The notes beneath the pieces were generated by a model. It saw only the letters and a program-made list of their open reading frames with translations. It searched no databases and had not been told where the DNA came from. Of a stretch of 19,812 bases of DNA, positions 9,078 through 16,673 are shown one piece after another. Numbering within the stretch: the first letter of the stretch is position 1; each line of letters begins with the position of its first letter. Where the stretch lies: assembly GCA_002419445.1 (NCBI GenBank), contig DIGC01000084.1, forward strand, positions 7,610 through 27,421, given 5' to 3'. This DNA is from Caryophanales bacterium UBA5732 (GTDB lineage: Bacteria; Bacillota_I; Bacilli_A; Izemoplasmatales; Hujiaoplasmataceae). The position numbers were made by a program, and so were the translations under genes.

Positions 9078-9994
9078 TGAAGAAAATCAATAAAACAAAA
9101 GTTCGTCACTTCTTTATGGGTAAGAACTTTAATGATGGTTTTATCGGTAGACTAGCGATTTATCTATTGTTGATTATTATCGGTTTTGTTTATTTATATC
9201 CGTTATTAAAAATGTTTGCTTATTCAATAAAAGATTTGGAGGATTTAGTTAATCCAACAGTCCAGTGGATACCGACTAAAATCTATTTAGAGAATTACAA
9301 AGTTAGTTTTATTGTTTTAAATTACGGTTATACTTTGGTTTTCAGTTTACTGGTAACTTTAGTTCCAGCAGTACTGCAAACTATTACAACATCTTTAATG
9401 GGTTATGCTTTAGCTAAGTTTAAGGTAAGGGGCAGAGTGATCTTATTTGCGATTATCCTTTTAACTTATTTATTACCGATTCAAGTATATATGATTCCGA
9501 GATATGTTTTGTTTGATCAGTTAGGGATTTTAGAAACTGCTTGGGCAATCATCTTACCAGCTACTTTTGGTCAAGGTTTATCTTCAGCAATCTTTATCTT
9601 AATCTTCTTTCAATTCTTCAGGATGCAGCCAAAGGCTTTGGATGAATCTGCAGAAATTGATGGGGCTAATGCTTATCAAACCTTTATAAGAATTGGTGTA
9701 CCTTTAGCAGGACCGGCTTATTTAACCGCATTTTTGTTTTCATTTGTCTGGTACTGGAATGAGACTTATGTATCATCACTGTTTATAGGTAGTGATTTAT
9801 ATACCTTACAATTGAAATTATTCAATTTTACTTCTCAGTTTAATACAACTCAAGGATTATCTGAGCAGGCTTTAAATGAAGCGATAAGGTATTCAGCAAC
9901 AATTCTGATTATCTTACCAGTACTTTTAGTTTATGTTATTATGCAAAAATGGTTCGTTGAAGGTATTGACAGAACTGGTATTACTGGGGAATAG
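9077..9994 (+). CDS. Carbohydrate ABC transporter permease, MalG/UgpE-like (second pair)
   Basis: This is the partner pore subunit of the second importer. It has 305 residues with membrane segments at about 26-46 and at several later positions, a MGYALAKFKVRGR segment, and an EAA loop near residue 189 (DESAEIDGANAYQTF followed by IGVPLAGPA). The EAA glycine and DGA core are intact. Its ATG shares a base with the previous stop (TAATG). The family normally works as a heterodimer with the preceding gene product plus a dimer of ATPase. No ATPase gene occurs before the operon ends. Confidence 0.91.
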   Translation: MKKINKTKVRHFFMGKNFNDGFIGRLAIYLLLIIIGFVYLYPLLKMFAYSIKDLEDLVNPTVQWIPTKIYLENYKVSFIVLNYGYTLVFSLLVTLVPAVLQTITTSLMGYALAKFKVRGRVILFAIILLTYLLPIQVYMIPRYVLFDQLGILETAWAIILPATFGQGLSSAIFILIFFQFFRMQPKALDESAEIDGANAYQTFIRIGVPLAGPAYLTAFLFSFVWYWNETYVSSLFIGSDLYTLQLKLFNFTSQFNTTQGLSEQALNEAIRYSATILIILPVLLVYVIMQKWFVEGIDRTGITGE

Positions 9995-10006
9995 AAAGGT
10001 TTAGTT

Positions 10007-11467
10007 ATGAAAAAAATATTATTAGGTTTATTTAGTTTTTTGGTGGTTTTGTTGAGTTTTGCTTGTGGGAACATTACAAGCGAAGAGACTTCAACTTTAC
10101 TTACAGATATAACCACTCAAGCTGAATTATCAACCACTGGAATAACAACTTTACCGACTACTGAAGATTCAACTACAACTGTGATTACTACTGAAGAGTA
10201 TGTTTATGATCCAATGGAAGTTGCCGATTATATAGTAGAAGAAGCGAGGTTATCATTTAAATTCTTTTGGGAAGTTGTTAATGGTGATCCAACATCTGTT
10301 GGATACGGTTTAGTGGCTGACCGGTATAACACCGCTACCTTATCTTATGGAGCAGCATCAATTGCTTCAGTCGGGTTTGCATTAGCCGCGATTCCTATCG
10401 GGATTGAGAATGACTGGATTGGTTATCAAGAAGGATATGAACGAGTTTTAGGAACACTTAACACTTTAGAGAATATGCAAAGAACTCATGGCTTTTATTA
10501 TCATTTCGTTAATATCGAAAATGGTTCTAGAGCCGGTTACTCTGAAGTATCGATTATTGATACGGCAATTATGATGTGTGGAGTGATTTTAGCTGGTGAA
10601 TACTTCGGTGGTGAGATTAAAGTTAAAGCTAGTGAGTTATATCAAGCAGTCGAGTGGGATTGGTATTATAATGACGTTTCTAAAATGTTTTACATGGGCT
10701 ATATGCCTGAATCTGGGTTTGGTGGGTATTGGGATTCTTACGCTGAACAATTGATGATTTATCTTTTAGCAGCTGGTTCTGACAATTATTCTGTAGGAAT
10801 CGAAGCTTATGACAAAATGAAATTGTCTTCTCAAAGAAAACAATATGGGACAAGTGATTATTTTTATGTATCTTATCCCGGAACTTTATTCACATATCAA
10901 TATTCTCATGCTTTCTTTGACTTTAGAACAGCAATGGATAATGAATATGTAAATTGGTTTAATAATTCAATCGAAGCTTCAATAGCTGCTTATGATTACG
11001 CTCAGTTCATGTCGACATATTATCATACTTATGGAAAAACCTCTTGGGGGAATACCGCCTCAGATGGACCTGATGGGTACAGAGCATATGGTAATTTGCC
11101 TGCAGCGGGACAGATTTATATTGACGGGACTTTAGCTCCTGCTGGACCGATTGGCTCATTGGTGTTTGTGCCTGAATTGGTATTACCAGCGATGGAGTAT
11201 TTCGATTCAATTGAAGCGCTCCAGGGTAAATACGGTTTGCTTGATTCATTTAACCTCGGGTTAACTGAGGAAGCTACAAGCTCAATAATTAGACCGGCTA
11301 GACCGATTCCTGTTAATGGTTGGTTTGCGACTGATGTAATTGGCATTGATAAAGGCGTAAGTCTTTTAATGATTGAGAATTATCGCTCCGAAATGATTTG
11401 GTATTATTTTATGCAAAGTGAAGTTGTTCAAAAAGGTTTTGATGTATTAGATTTTACATTACTATAA
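10007..11467 (+). CDS. Glucoamylase-like (PF10091-type) surface lipoprotein, probable glycan hydrolase
   Basis: The product probably cuts a glucan at the cell surface. Residues 1-20 are a lipoprotein signal ending at Cys20; the box (LSFAC) is a little off consensus. Residues 22-65 are a Thr/Ser/Glu-rich spacer. The catalytic domain spans about 70-486 and shows the family's hallmarks: DTAIMMCGVILAGEYF, SGFGGYWDSYAEQLMIYLLA (about 237-256), SWGNTASDGPDGYRAYG (about 347-363) and PAGPIGSLVFVPE (about 379-391). It is an (alpha/alpha)-barrel family; characterised relatives include endo-beta-1,2-glucanases (GH144), but specificity is not readable here. AAAGG lies a few bases before the ATG, and the gap from the permease gene is 12 bases. 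Location after the transporters fits extracellular release of oligosaccharides for uptake. Confidence 0.8.
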   Translation: MKKILLGLFSFLVVLLSFACGNITSEETSTLLTDITTQAELSTTGITTLPTTEDSTTTVITTEEYVYDPMEVADYIVEEARLSFKFFWEVVNGDPTSVGYGLVADRYNTATLSYGAASIASVGFALAAIPIGIENDWIGYQEGYERVLGTLNTLENMQRTHGFYYHFVNIENGSRAGYSEVSIIDTAIMMCGVILAGEYFGGEIKVKASELYQAVEWDWYYNDVSKMFYMGYMPESGFGGYWDSYAEQLMIYLLAAGSDNYSVGIEAYDKMKLSSQRKQYGTSDYFYVSYPGTLFTYQYSHAFFDFRTAMDNEYVNWFNNSIEASIAAYDYAQFMSTYYHTYGKTSWGNTASDGPDGYRAYGNLPAAGQIYIDGTLAPAGPIGSLVFVPELVLPAMEYFDSIEALQGKYGLLDSFNLGLTEEATSSIIRPARPIPVNGWFATDVIGIDKGVSLLMIENYRSEMIWYYFMQSEVVQKGFDVLDFTLL

Positions 11468-11471
11468 ACTG

Positions 11472-11493
11472 CCAAATCGAATAACCGGTTTGG
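11472..11493. promoter_or_regulatory. Intergenic hairpin or operator between hydrolase and repeat lipoprotein genes
   Basis: CCAAATCG pairs with CGGTTTGG (eight pairs including one T-G) around a six-base loop. It starts four bases after the hydrolase stop codon. No U-run follows, so it is not a normal terminator. It could stabilise the 3' end of the upstream message, attenuate readthrough, or act as a palindromic operator for a sugar regulator. Confidence 0.45.
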
Positions 11494-11541
11494 AGTGAAT
11501 ATAGATATTTAAAAAAATTAATATAGGAGGGTATAAAATTT

Positions 11542-14500
11542 ATGAAAGTTAAAAAATTATTCGTATTGGGAATGATGATGATGTTTGCTTTTGTAATAGC
11601 TGCTTGTAATGGAGCGACTACTACTGAAACAACTACTGGGACACCAACGACTGTGGCGCCGACAACGGTCGCACCGACTACAGTCGCACCGACTACAGTC
11701 GCACCAACTACTCAAGCACCAACTACTGATGCGCCGACAACGATTTCTCAGTTGCAGACACTAGATATTTTAGATGGTTGGGTAGATTCAGGCGATGCAG
11801 TTTACACAATTACTCTGGAGGATTCAGAGTTAGTTGTTACTTATGATAAGAACTCATTTTCTTGGGCTAATATGGTTTATGATATTGAGGAAAACTTATC
11901 TGTTTACAATAAACTTGTAATAGCTATTAGTGGTAGTGGTAGTTTAATGATTAAGATTCAAGGCGCTACTGAAGCTTTTGAAGTCTCAATCCAATTAACT
12001 GCCGGTGAGGTAATGTATCAATTAGATTTACGTGATTATGATGCATTCCTAGAAGGAGTAACTGGAGTATTCTTGTTTGCTGGACCTGGTAAGGCTCTGG
12101 ACACAGGTAACTTCGTAATTACTCAATTTGAGTTTCAAGAAGGAACCGCATTTGGGAATGTTTTAGAGAATGGTGATTCAAACATTCCGCAGAATGAACA
12201 AATCTATGATGGAACCGGTGAAACATTTGATTTTAGCGAAGGTTTCTTAGACAATGGTGATGGAGTTTACACTATTGACAAAACTGGGGAAGATATCAAT
12301 GTTACTTATGCTAAAGCCGTTGGCTTTGAATGGGCGTATATGATTTCCACAGTTAAGGGAGATTTCTCTGATTTTGATTATGTTGTTTTACGAGTACAAG
12401 GAGTTACAGCTGGTTCTGTGATGCTGAAAGCTGAATTAAGTGCTTCAGTACAAGAAGAACTCGGCGGTACCTTTGAAGCTGGAGAAGAATTGCTACTTTG
12501 TATAGACCTATCTGCTTGGACTAATGAACAACTAGATGCTTTAACAAAGGTCTTAATATTCGCAGCTGGTGGTAACGGGACAGCTACAGGAGAATTTAAT
12601 ATTCTTGAAGCATATTTTTCAAAAGTTTATGTCGGTGAAGAACCGGTAGAACCACTTGATTATTATGATTTTTTAACTGGTTGGGTAGAAAATGATCTTG
12701 ATACGTACACTTTCACTGAAACTTTAGACGAAACATTATTAGTTGAATATACTAAGGGTGTTGGTCAAAGTTGGGCTTTCATGAAAAATGAATTCACAGT
12801 TGAAGCTGCAGAGTATAATACTTTAACTATGGTGGTTAAGGGAACTGTAGGGAAATCAATTCTTGTTAAACCGAATGATGACGGTGGTTTAGAACACACA
12901 TTTAATTTTGATGGCACTGAACAAACCTTTGTGGTCTCAGCTAATGCATTAACTAAGGTGTTAATCTTCGCGGAACCAGGAACTGAAGATGTAAGTGGGT
13001 CATTCGAAATTATTACTGCTAGACTTACTTATGTTGAACCAGATCCACTTCCAGCGGATGTAGTTTATGATTTCAATGGTTTATGGATTGATAATGATGG
13101 TGGTATTTATACTTTCACTGAAAGTAGCGGAGTTGTAACAGTTGATTATACTAAAGTAGATGGTCAACAATGGGCATATATTAGAGCGTTCTTCGAAGAA
13201 AATTTATCAAATCATGACATCATTGAACTAGTAGTTCAAGGTACAATGGGTGAACAATTAATTATTAAGCCTAATGATAATGGTGCGTATGAACAAACCA
13301 TTACCTTTGATGGTACTGAACAGACTGTAACCTTTATTTTAGGCGTAGTTCCAACTGATCTTTTAATATTTGTTGATCCAATTAATGGTAATTTAACGGG
13401 ATCTTTTGATATTATTTCGGCTAAGGTTAAAGCCAGTGATCCAACTCAGTTTAATTTCATGTTTGACTTCTTTGAAAATGATCCTGATACATACACACAA
13501 ACAATGTTAAATGATGGATCTCTTCAAGTTGATTATACCAAGGCTGTTGGTCAAGAATGGGCTTTCTTTAGAGCTAACTTTGATGCTGAATTAGTTGCTG
13601 GTTTGAATACCATGACTTTAGTGGTTGAAGGAACTATTGGAGAATCAATTATGCTTAAACCTAATGACTTAGGGTCAATGGAACAAACTGTTGTTTTTGA
13701 TGGAACAGAACAAACAATCGTTATTACAGCGGAACAATTTAGTTCATTGTTAATCTTCGCTGAAGCGGGAACTGCATCGGTATCTGGTACCTTTATAATT
13801 CACTCTGCTAAGTTATCTTATGTAGAACCTGCTTATAATTTTAATGATATTTGGGAAGAAAATGATTTAGATACATATGATTTTACTATTAACCCTGATG
13901 GAAGTGTCACAGTTGATTTCACTAAACTTGCTGGTCAAGAATGGGCATTTATGAAAGCAATCTTAGATACTTTAGAAGCAGAAGGTTATAATACTTTAAC
14001 TTTAGTTATAAGAGGCACAGTTGGAGAATCAGTTTTAATTAAACCGAATGACAGCAATGCTTTGCAACAAACACTCGTTTTTGACGGTACAGACCAAACA
14101 GTTATTTTTACAAATGACAGTTTCGCGTCAGTCCTTATGTTCGTTGAACCGGGAACTGCTCCAGCTAGTGGAACTTTAGAAATTATTTCTGCTAAACTTA
14201 CTTATGTTGAACCAGAACCATTACCAATTGATCAAGAATATGTATTTGGTAATTCATGGCTTGATAATGATGGTGGTATTTATACTTTCACTGACACTTT
14301 AGGAGTTATTACAGTTGATTGGGCAAAAGAAGCTGGTCAAGAATGGGCGTTTATCAAATATATGATTGATGAAAACCTAAGTAACCATGATACCTTAACA
14401 ATGGTTGTTAATGGTCCTGTTGGGATTCAATTAATCATTAAACCTAATGATAACGGCGCTTATGAACAAACCATTACTTTAGATGGTACTGATCAAACAG

Positions 14501-15792
14501 TTGTTTTCACAATCAATGAACCTTTAACTAGCGTTATTATCTTTGTTGACCCAATCAACGGAAGTTTAACTGGTTCATTTGATATTGTTAGTGCTGTTGT
14601 AACAGCTTCAGAAGCTACAACTTATAATTTCTTAGATGAATTAGTTGAAAACGATGCTGGTACTTATACTTTCACTGAACAATTAGATGGTAGTATTTTA
14701 GTAGATTATACTAAAGCTGCTGGTCAAGAATGGGTATTCTTTAAAGCGATATTCGATCCATTAGAAGTTGATGGATTTAATACTATGACTTTAGTAGTTC
14801 AAGGAACAGTTGGTGAATCAATTTTAATTAAACCTAATGATTTAGCAGCTATTCAACAAACGCTAGTTTTTGACGGCACTGAACAAACTGTAGTTATTAC
14901 AGCTGCTTCATTTGCATCATTAATTGCTTTTATTCAACCGGGAACGGCTTCAGTTAGTGGCTCGTTTACGATTCATCAAGCAACATTAACCTACGTTGAA
15001 CCAGCTGCAGTTCCGGCATGGGAAGAAGTGGTTTTAGGAAATGAATGGCTTGATAATGACGGTGGTATTTATACTTTTACTGAAAGTAGCGGAGTTATAA
15101 CTGTTGAGTGGGTTAAAGTCGACGGGCAACAATGGGCATATATTAAATATTTATTCGACCAAGATTTATCAAATCATGATATATTGACAATAGTAGTAAA
15201 TGGTACAATCGGTCAACAATTAATTATCAAACCGAATGATAACGGCGCTATGGAACAAACGGTAACTTTCGATGGTACTGATCAAACGGTAATTTTTGAT
15301 TTAACCGAACCTTTAAGTTTTATTATGATATTCGTTGATCCAATCGAGGGGAATTTAACTGGTTCATTTGATATTAAGAGTGCAGTCGTGACTTCTAGTA
15401 TGGCTACTTATGACTTTACCGCTGATTTTGAAGAAAATGATCTAGGAACTTATGATATCGTTACGCAACTTGACGGTAGTGTTTTAGTTAATTATACTAA
15501 GGCAGTAGGACAAGCTTGGGCATTTATGAAAGCTGAGTTTGTCGCTGATGATGTTTTAGGATTTAATACTATGACTTTAGTAGTTCAAGGCACAGTTGGC
15601 GAATCAATTTTGTTAAAACCTAATGATTCAAATCTTTTGGAAACGACAGTTGTTTTTACCGGGGCGGAACAAACAATTGTTATAACATTTGAACAATTTT
15701 ATAATTTAATAATTTTCGCAGAAGCTGGAATGGAGGACGTTTCAGGAACATTTACAATTATTTCTGCAGTACTATCACACGAAGAAATATAA
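11542..15792 (+). CDS. Giant surface lipoprotein with ten tandem beta-rich repeats, probable glycan-binding protein
   Basis: The protein has 1416 residues. Residues 1-22 are a clear lipoprotein signal (VIAAC, Cys22). Residues about 27-66 are a PTTxA repeat linker that would reach through the wall. Ten domains of about 125-145 residues follow, starting near 72, 226, 372, 507, 636, 764, 898, 1027, 1162 and 1290. The last eight share YTFT, GQxWAF and KPND motifs; the first two keep the aromatic WAx core but lack KPND. There is no catalytic motif and no Cys after Cys22 except one in repeat two. The pattern suggests beta-sandwich carbohydrate-binding modules, but no known family was recognised with certainty. 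AGGAGG lies 11 bases before the ATG. The gene is last in the glycan operon and is followed by a terminator, which supports a polymer-capture role. Confidence 0.8.
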   Translation: MKVKKLFVLGMMMMFAFVIAACNGATTTETTTGTPTTVAPTTVAPTTVAPTTVAPTTQAPTTDAPTTISQLQTLDILDGWVDSGDAVYTITLEDSELVVTYDKNSFSWANMVYDIEENLSVYNKLVIAISGSGSLMIKIQGATEAFEVSIQLTAGEVMYQLDLRDYDAFLEGVTGVFLFAGPGKALDTGNFVITQFEFQEGTAFGNVLENGDSNIPQNEQIYDGTGETFDFSEGFLDNGDGVYTIDKTGEDINVTYAKAVGFEWAYMISTVKGDFSDFDYVVLRVQGVTAGSVMLKAELSASVQEELGGTFEAGEELLLCIDLSAWTNEQLDALTKVLIFAAGGNGTATGEFNILEAYFSKVYVGEEPVEPLDYYDFLTGWVENDLDTYTFTETLDETLLVEYTKGVGQSWAFMKNEFTVEAAEYNTLTMVVKGTVGKSILVKPNDDGGLEHTFNFDGTEQTFVVSANALTKVLIFAEPGTEDVSGSFEIITARLTYVEPDPLPADVVYDFNGLWIDNDGGIYTFTESSGVVTVDYTKVDGQQWAYIRAFFEENLSNHDIIELVVQGTMGEQLIIKPNDNGAYEQTITFDGTEQTVTFILGVVPTDLLIFVDPINGNLTGSFDIISAKVKASDPTQFNFMFDFFENDPDTYTQTMLNDGSLQVDYTKAVGQEWAFFRANFDAELVAGLNTMTLVVEGTIGESIMLKPNDLGSMEQTVVFDGTEQTIVITAEQFSSLLIFAEAGTASVSGTFIIHSAKLSYVEPAYNFNDIWEENDLDTYDFTINPDGSVTVDFTKLAGQEWAFMKAILDTLEAEGYNTLTLVIRGTVGESVLIKPNDSNALQQTLVFDGTDQTVIFTNDSFASVLMFVEPGTAPASGTLEIISAKLTYVEPEPLPIDQEYVFGNSWLDNDGGIYTFTDTLGVITVDWAKEAGQEWAFIKYMIDENLSNHDTLTMVVNGPVGIQLIIKPNDNGAYEQTITLDGTDQTVVFTINEPLTSVIIFVDPINGSLTGSFDIVSAVVTASEATTYNFLDELVENDAGTYTFTEQLDGSILVDYTKAAGQEWVFFKAIFDPLEVDGFNTMTLVVQGTVGESILIKPNDLAAIQQTLVFDGTEQTVVITAASFASLIAFIQPGTASVSGSFTIHQATLTYVEPAAVPAWEEVVLGNEWLDNDGGIYTFTESSGVITVEWVKVDGQQWAYIKYLFDQDLSNHDILTIVVNGTIGQQLIIKPNDNGAMEQTVTFDGTDQTVIFDLTEPLSFIMIFVDPIEGNLTGSFDIKSAVVTSSMATYDFTADFEENDLGTYDIVTQLDGSVLVNYTKAVGQAWAFMKAEFVADDVLGFNTMTLVVQGTVGESILLKPNDSNLLETTVVFTGAEQTIVITFEQFYNLIIFAEAGMEDVSGTFTIISAVLSHEEI
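11643..11752 (+). repeat. 15-base minisatellite encoding the PTTxA linker
   Basis: About seven units encode PTTVA-like pentapeptides; the middle copies differ by only one or two bases. The unit length is a multiple of three, so copy changes by slippage would keep frame and alter the reach of the lipoprotein. Confidence 0.8.
12655..15789 (+). repeat. Eight related domain repeats in two alternating classes
   Basis: Class B repeats (starting near 12655, 13447, 13831, 14620 and 15409) have ENDxxTY, GTVGESI and PGTASVSG-like segments. Class A repeats (near 13060, 14233 and 15025) have DNDGGIYTFT, LSNHD and FVDPIxGxLTGSFDI. The order is B-A-B-B-A-B-A-B. Each A copy follows a Pro-containing linker (for example TYVEPDPLP), while A leads into B through a short ASxxT link. 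DNA similarity between class A copies remains high, for example between 13080-13180 and 15060-15150. Confidence 0.85.
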
Positions 15793-15814
15793 AACTTACT
15801 TAATTTAATATGAT

Positions 15815-15848
15815 AAGAGGCTTTGATCAATTCAAAGCCTTTTATTTT
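15815..15848 (+). terminator. Rho-independent terminator of the glycan operon
   Basis: AGGCTTTGA at 15818-15826 pairs perfectly with TCAAAGCCT at 15832-15840 around a five-base loop, and TTTATTTT follows. It lies 25 bases after the lipoprotein stop. Confidence 0.9.
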
Positions 15849-15897
15849 CTAATAGGAAATTGTATTTGAAAAAGTAAAAAAAAGTAAAACAAGAATA

Positions 15898-15915
15898 AGC
15901 CTACAGAATTAGGCT
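15898..15915 (-). terminator. Minus-strand terminator after the leftward gene tail
   Basis: AGCCTA and TAGGCT form a six-pair stem with loop ATTCTG (read on the minus strand). Beyond it the minus strand reads TATTCTTGTTTTAC and further T-runs. It lies just downstream of the leftward remnant's stop codon. Confidence 0.55.
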
Positions 15916-15934
15916 GGAAATATTAAGAAAGAAG

Positions 15935-16027
15935 TTATTTTAAACCTTTAATACGGTTATACACATCTAAAGGAACAACATCAGGCTTATTACAATTAGC
16001 GCAGTAAAATTCAGCAGGGTAATCACC
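15935..16027 (-). pseudogene. C-terminal tail of a lost leftward gene with a CxxC knuckle
   Basis: Thirty codons and a TAA are open on the minus strand, reading GDYPAEFYCANCNKP then DVVPLDVYNRIKGLK. The composition is protein-like and includes a CANC pair of the zinc-ribbon kind. An in-frame TAA directly precedes it, and adding one G there would join it to an ATG-led MSFK reading, so a frameshift is possible. The parent gene is not recognised. Support comes from the terminator immediately downstream. Confidence 0.4.
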
Positions 16028-16079
16028 TTAAAACTCATTATATATGGCAGAATAGAATTGTAGAAATATGGCGGAATAA

Positions 16080-16166
16080 AATGAAGATGATGTTAGAAAT
16101 GGAAGAAAGCCTACCGTCGATGAAGAATTTGTAAGATTAAGAAAAAGTATAAATAAGAAAAACTAG
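16080..16166 (+). pseudogene. C-terminal tail of a lost rightward gene
   Basis: Twenty-eight codons and a TAG read NEDDVRNGRKPTVDEEF then VRLRKSINKKN. There is no start codon and a TAA precedes it. It ends two bases before a strong terminator, as a real gene end would. The basic, charged composition could come from a DNA-binding or recombinase protein, but the parent is not recognised. Confidence 0.35.
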
Positions 16167-16167
16167 T

Positions 16168-16208
16168 AAGAACAAAGACTTAAATTAAGACTTTGTTCTT
16201 TTTCTTTG
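16168..16208 (+). terminator. Strong terminator after the rightward gene tail
   Basis: AAGAACAAAG at 16168-16177 pairs with CTTTGTTCTT at 16191-16200; the inner CTTAA/TTAAG extends the stem past one A-A mismatch. A T-rich run TTTTTCTTT follows. The opposite side is also T-rich on the minus strand, so it may work both ways. Confidence 0.8.
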
Positions 16209-16617
16209 CAGATGCTTTGATTTACATTGATGCCGTTTATATGAAAATTAAATTTAAAACAAGTTATACTTTCAAAGAATTGTAAATCAGTTGTTTGTGA
16301 CAAAATTTCGCTTGATATCAGAAAAAAGTCACAAAACTGAATGTCGATGTCTCACTATTTTAAAAGAGTCATCTAAGAATTTTAAAATGTTATGAGATAT
16401 AGTGACGCAAACAATTTTTTTTGGACGATTAAATTTGGCTGCGGTTATCTTCTGTTCATATTTTGTCTATGTAAATTGCCAAATAGACAATTAAATCGCA
16501 AAAATTCATAAACTTATATTTAGTTAGATTAAGTTCCGTCAAAACATTTTATATTAAGAATATTAATCTTTACAAATGAAGAAAAATGTCTTAAAATTAA
16601 AATATAATTTAGAATAT

Positions 16618-16653
16618 AGCACATAAGTCTGCGAATAAAAAGAAAAATGTGCT
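16618..16653. promoter_or_regulatory. Inverted repeat before the first AbiEi-like gene, candidate operator
   Basis: AGCACAT at 16618-16624 faces ATGTGCT at 16647-16653 with a 22-base spacer. It lies between a TATAAT at 16603 and the ribosome-binding site. AbiEi antitoxins are known to repress their own promoters by binding inverted repeats, so this is a candidate site. The match is short and could be chance. Confidence 0.4.
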
Positions 16654-16673
16654 CAAAATGAAGAGGTGATTGT

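Larger units (their letters stand above)
15849..16673. other. Gene-free stretch with remnants and inverted repeats
   Basis: No intact gene is seen. The left part holds two decayed gene tails with terminators (described separately). From 16206 to 16610 the DNA is very AT-rich and contains scattered inverted repeats: TCACTATTTTAAAA at 16352 facing TTTTAAAA at 16380 and ATAGTGA at 16399, and TTGTCTAT at 16463-16470 facing ATAGACAA at 16483-16490. A TATAAT at 16603-16608 could be the -10 box for the next gene, but no good -35 box is correctly spaced. Confidence 0.6.

Noticed and set aside
11007..11346. Two minus-strand open frames opposite the hydrolase gene
   Set aside because: Their composition mirrors the conserved hydrolase motifs on the other strand and no start signal is present.
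12655..15789. CRISPR array or DNA-level satellite
   Set aside because: The roughly 400-base periodicity is a protein-domain repeat with diverged codons and continuous frame; there are no short identical repeats with unique spacers.
15849..16673. Possible tRNA, riboswitch or small RNA gene in the large gap
   Set aside because: No cloverleaf, conserved riboswitch core or good promoter-terminator pair was found by eye.
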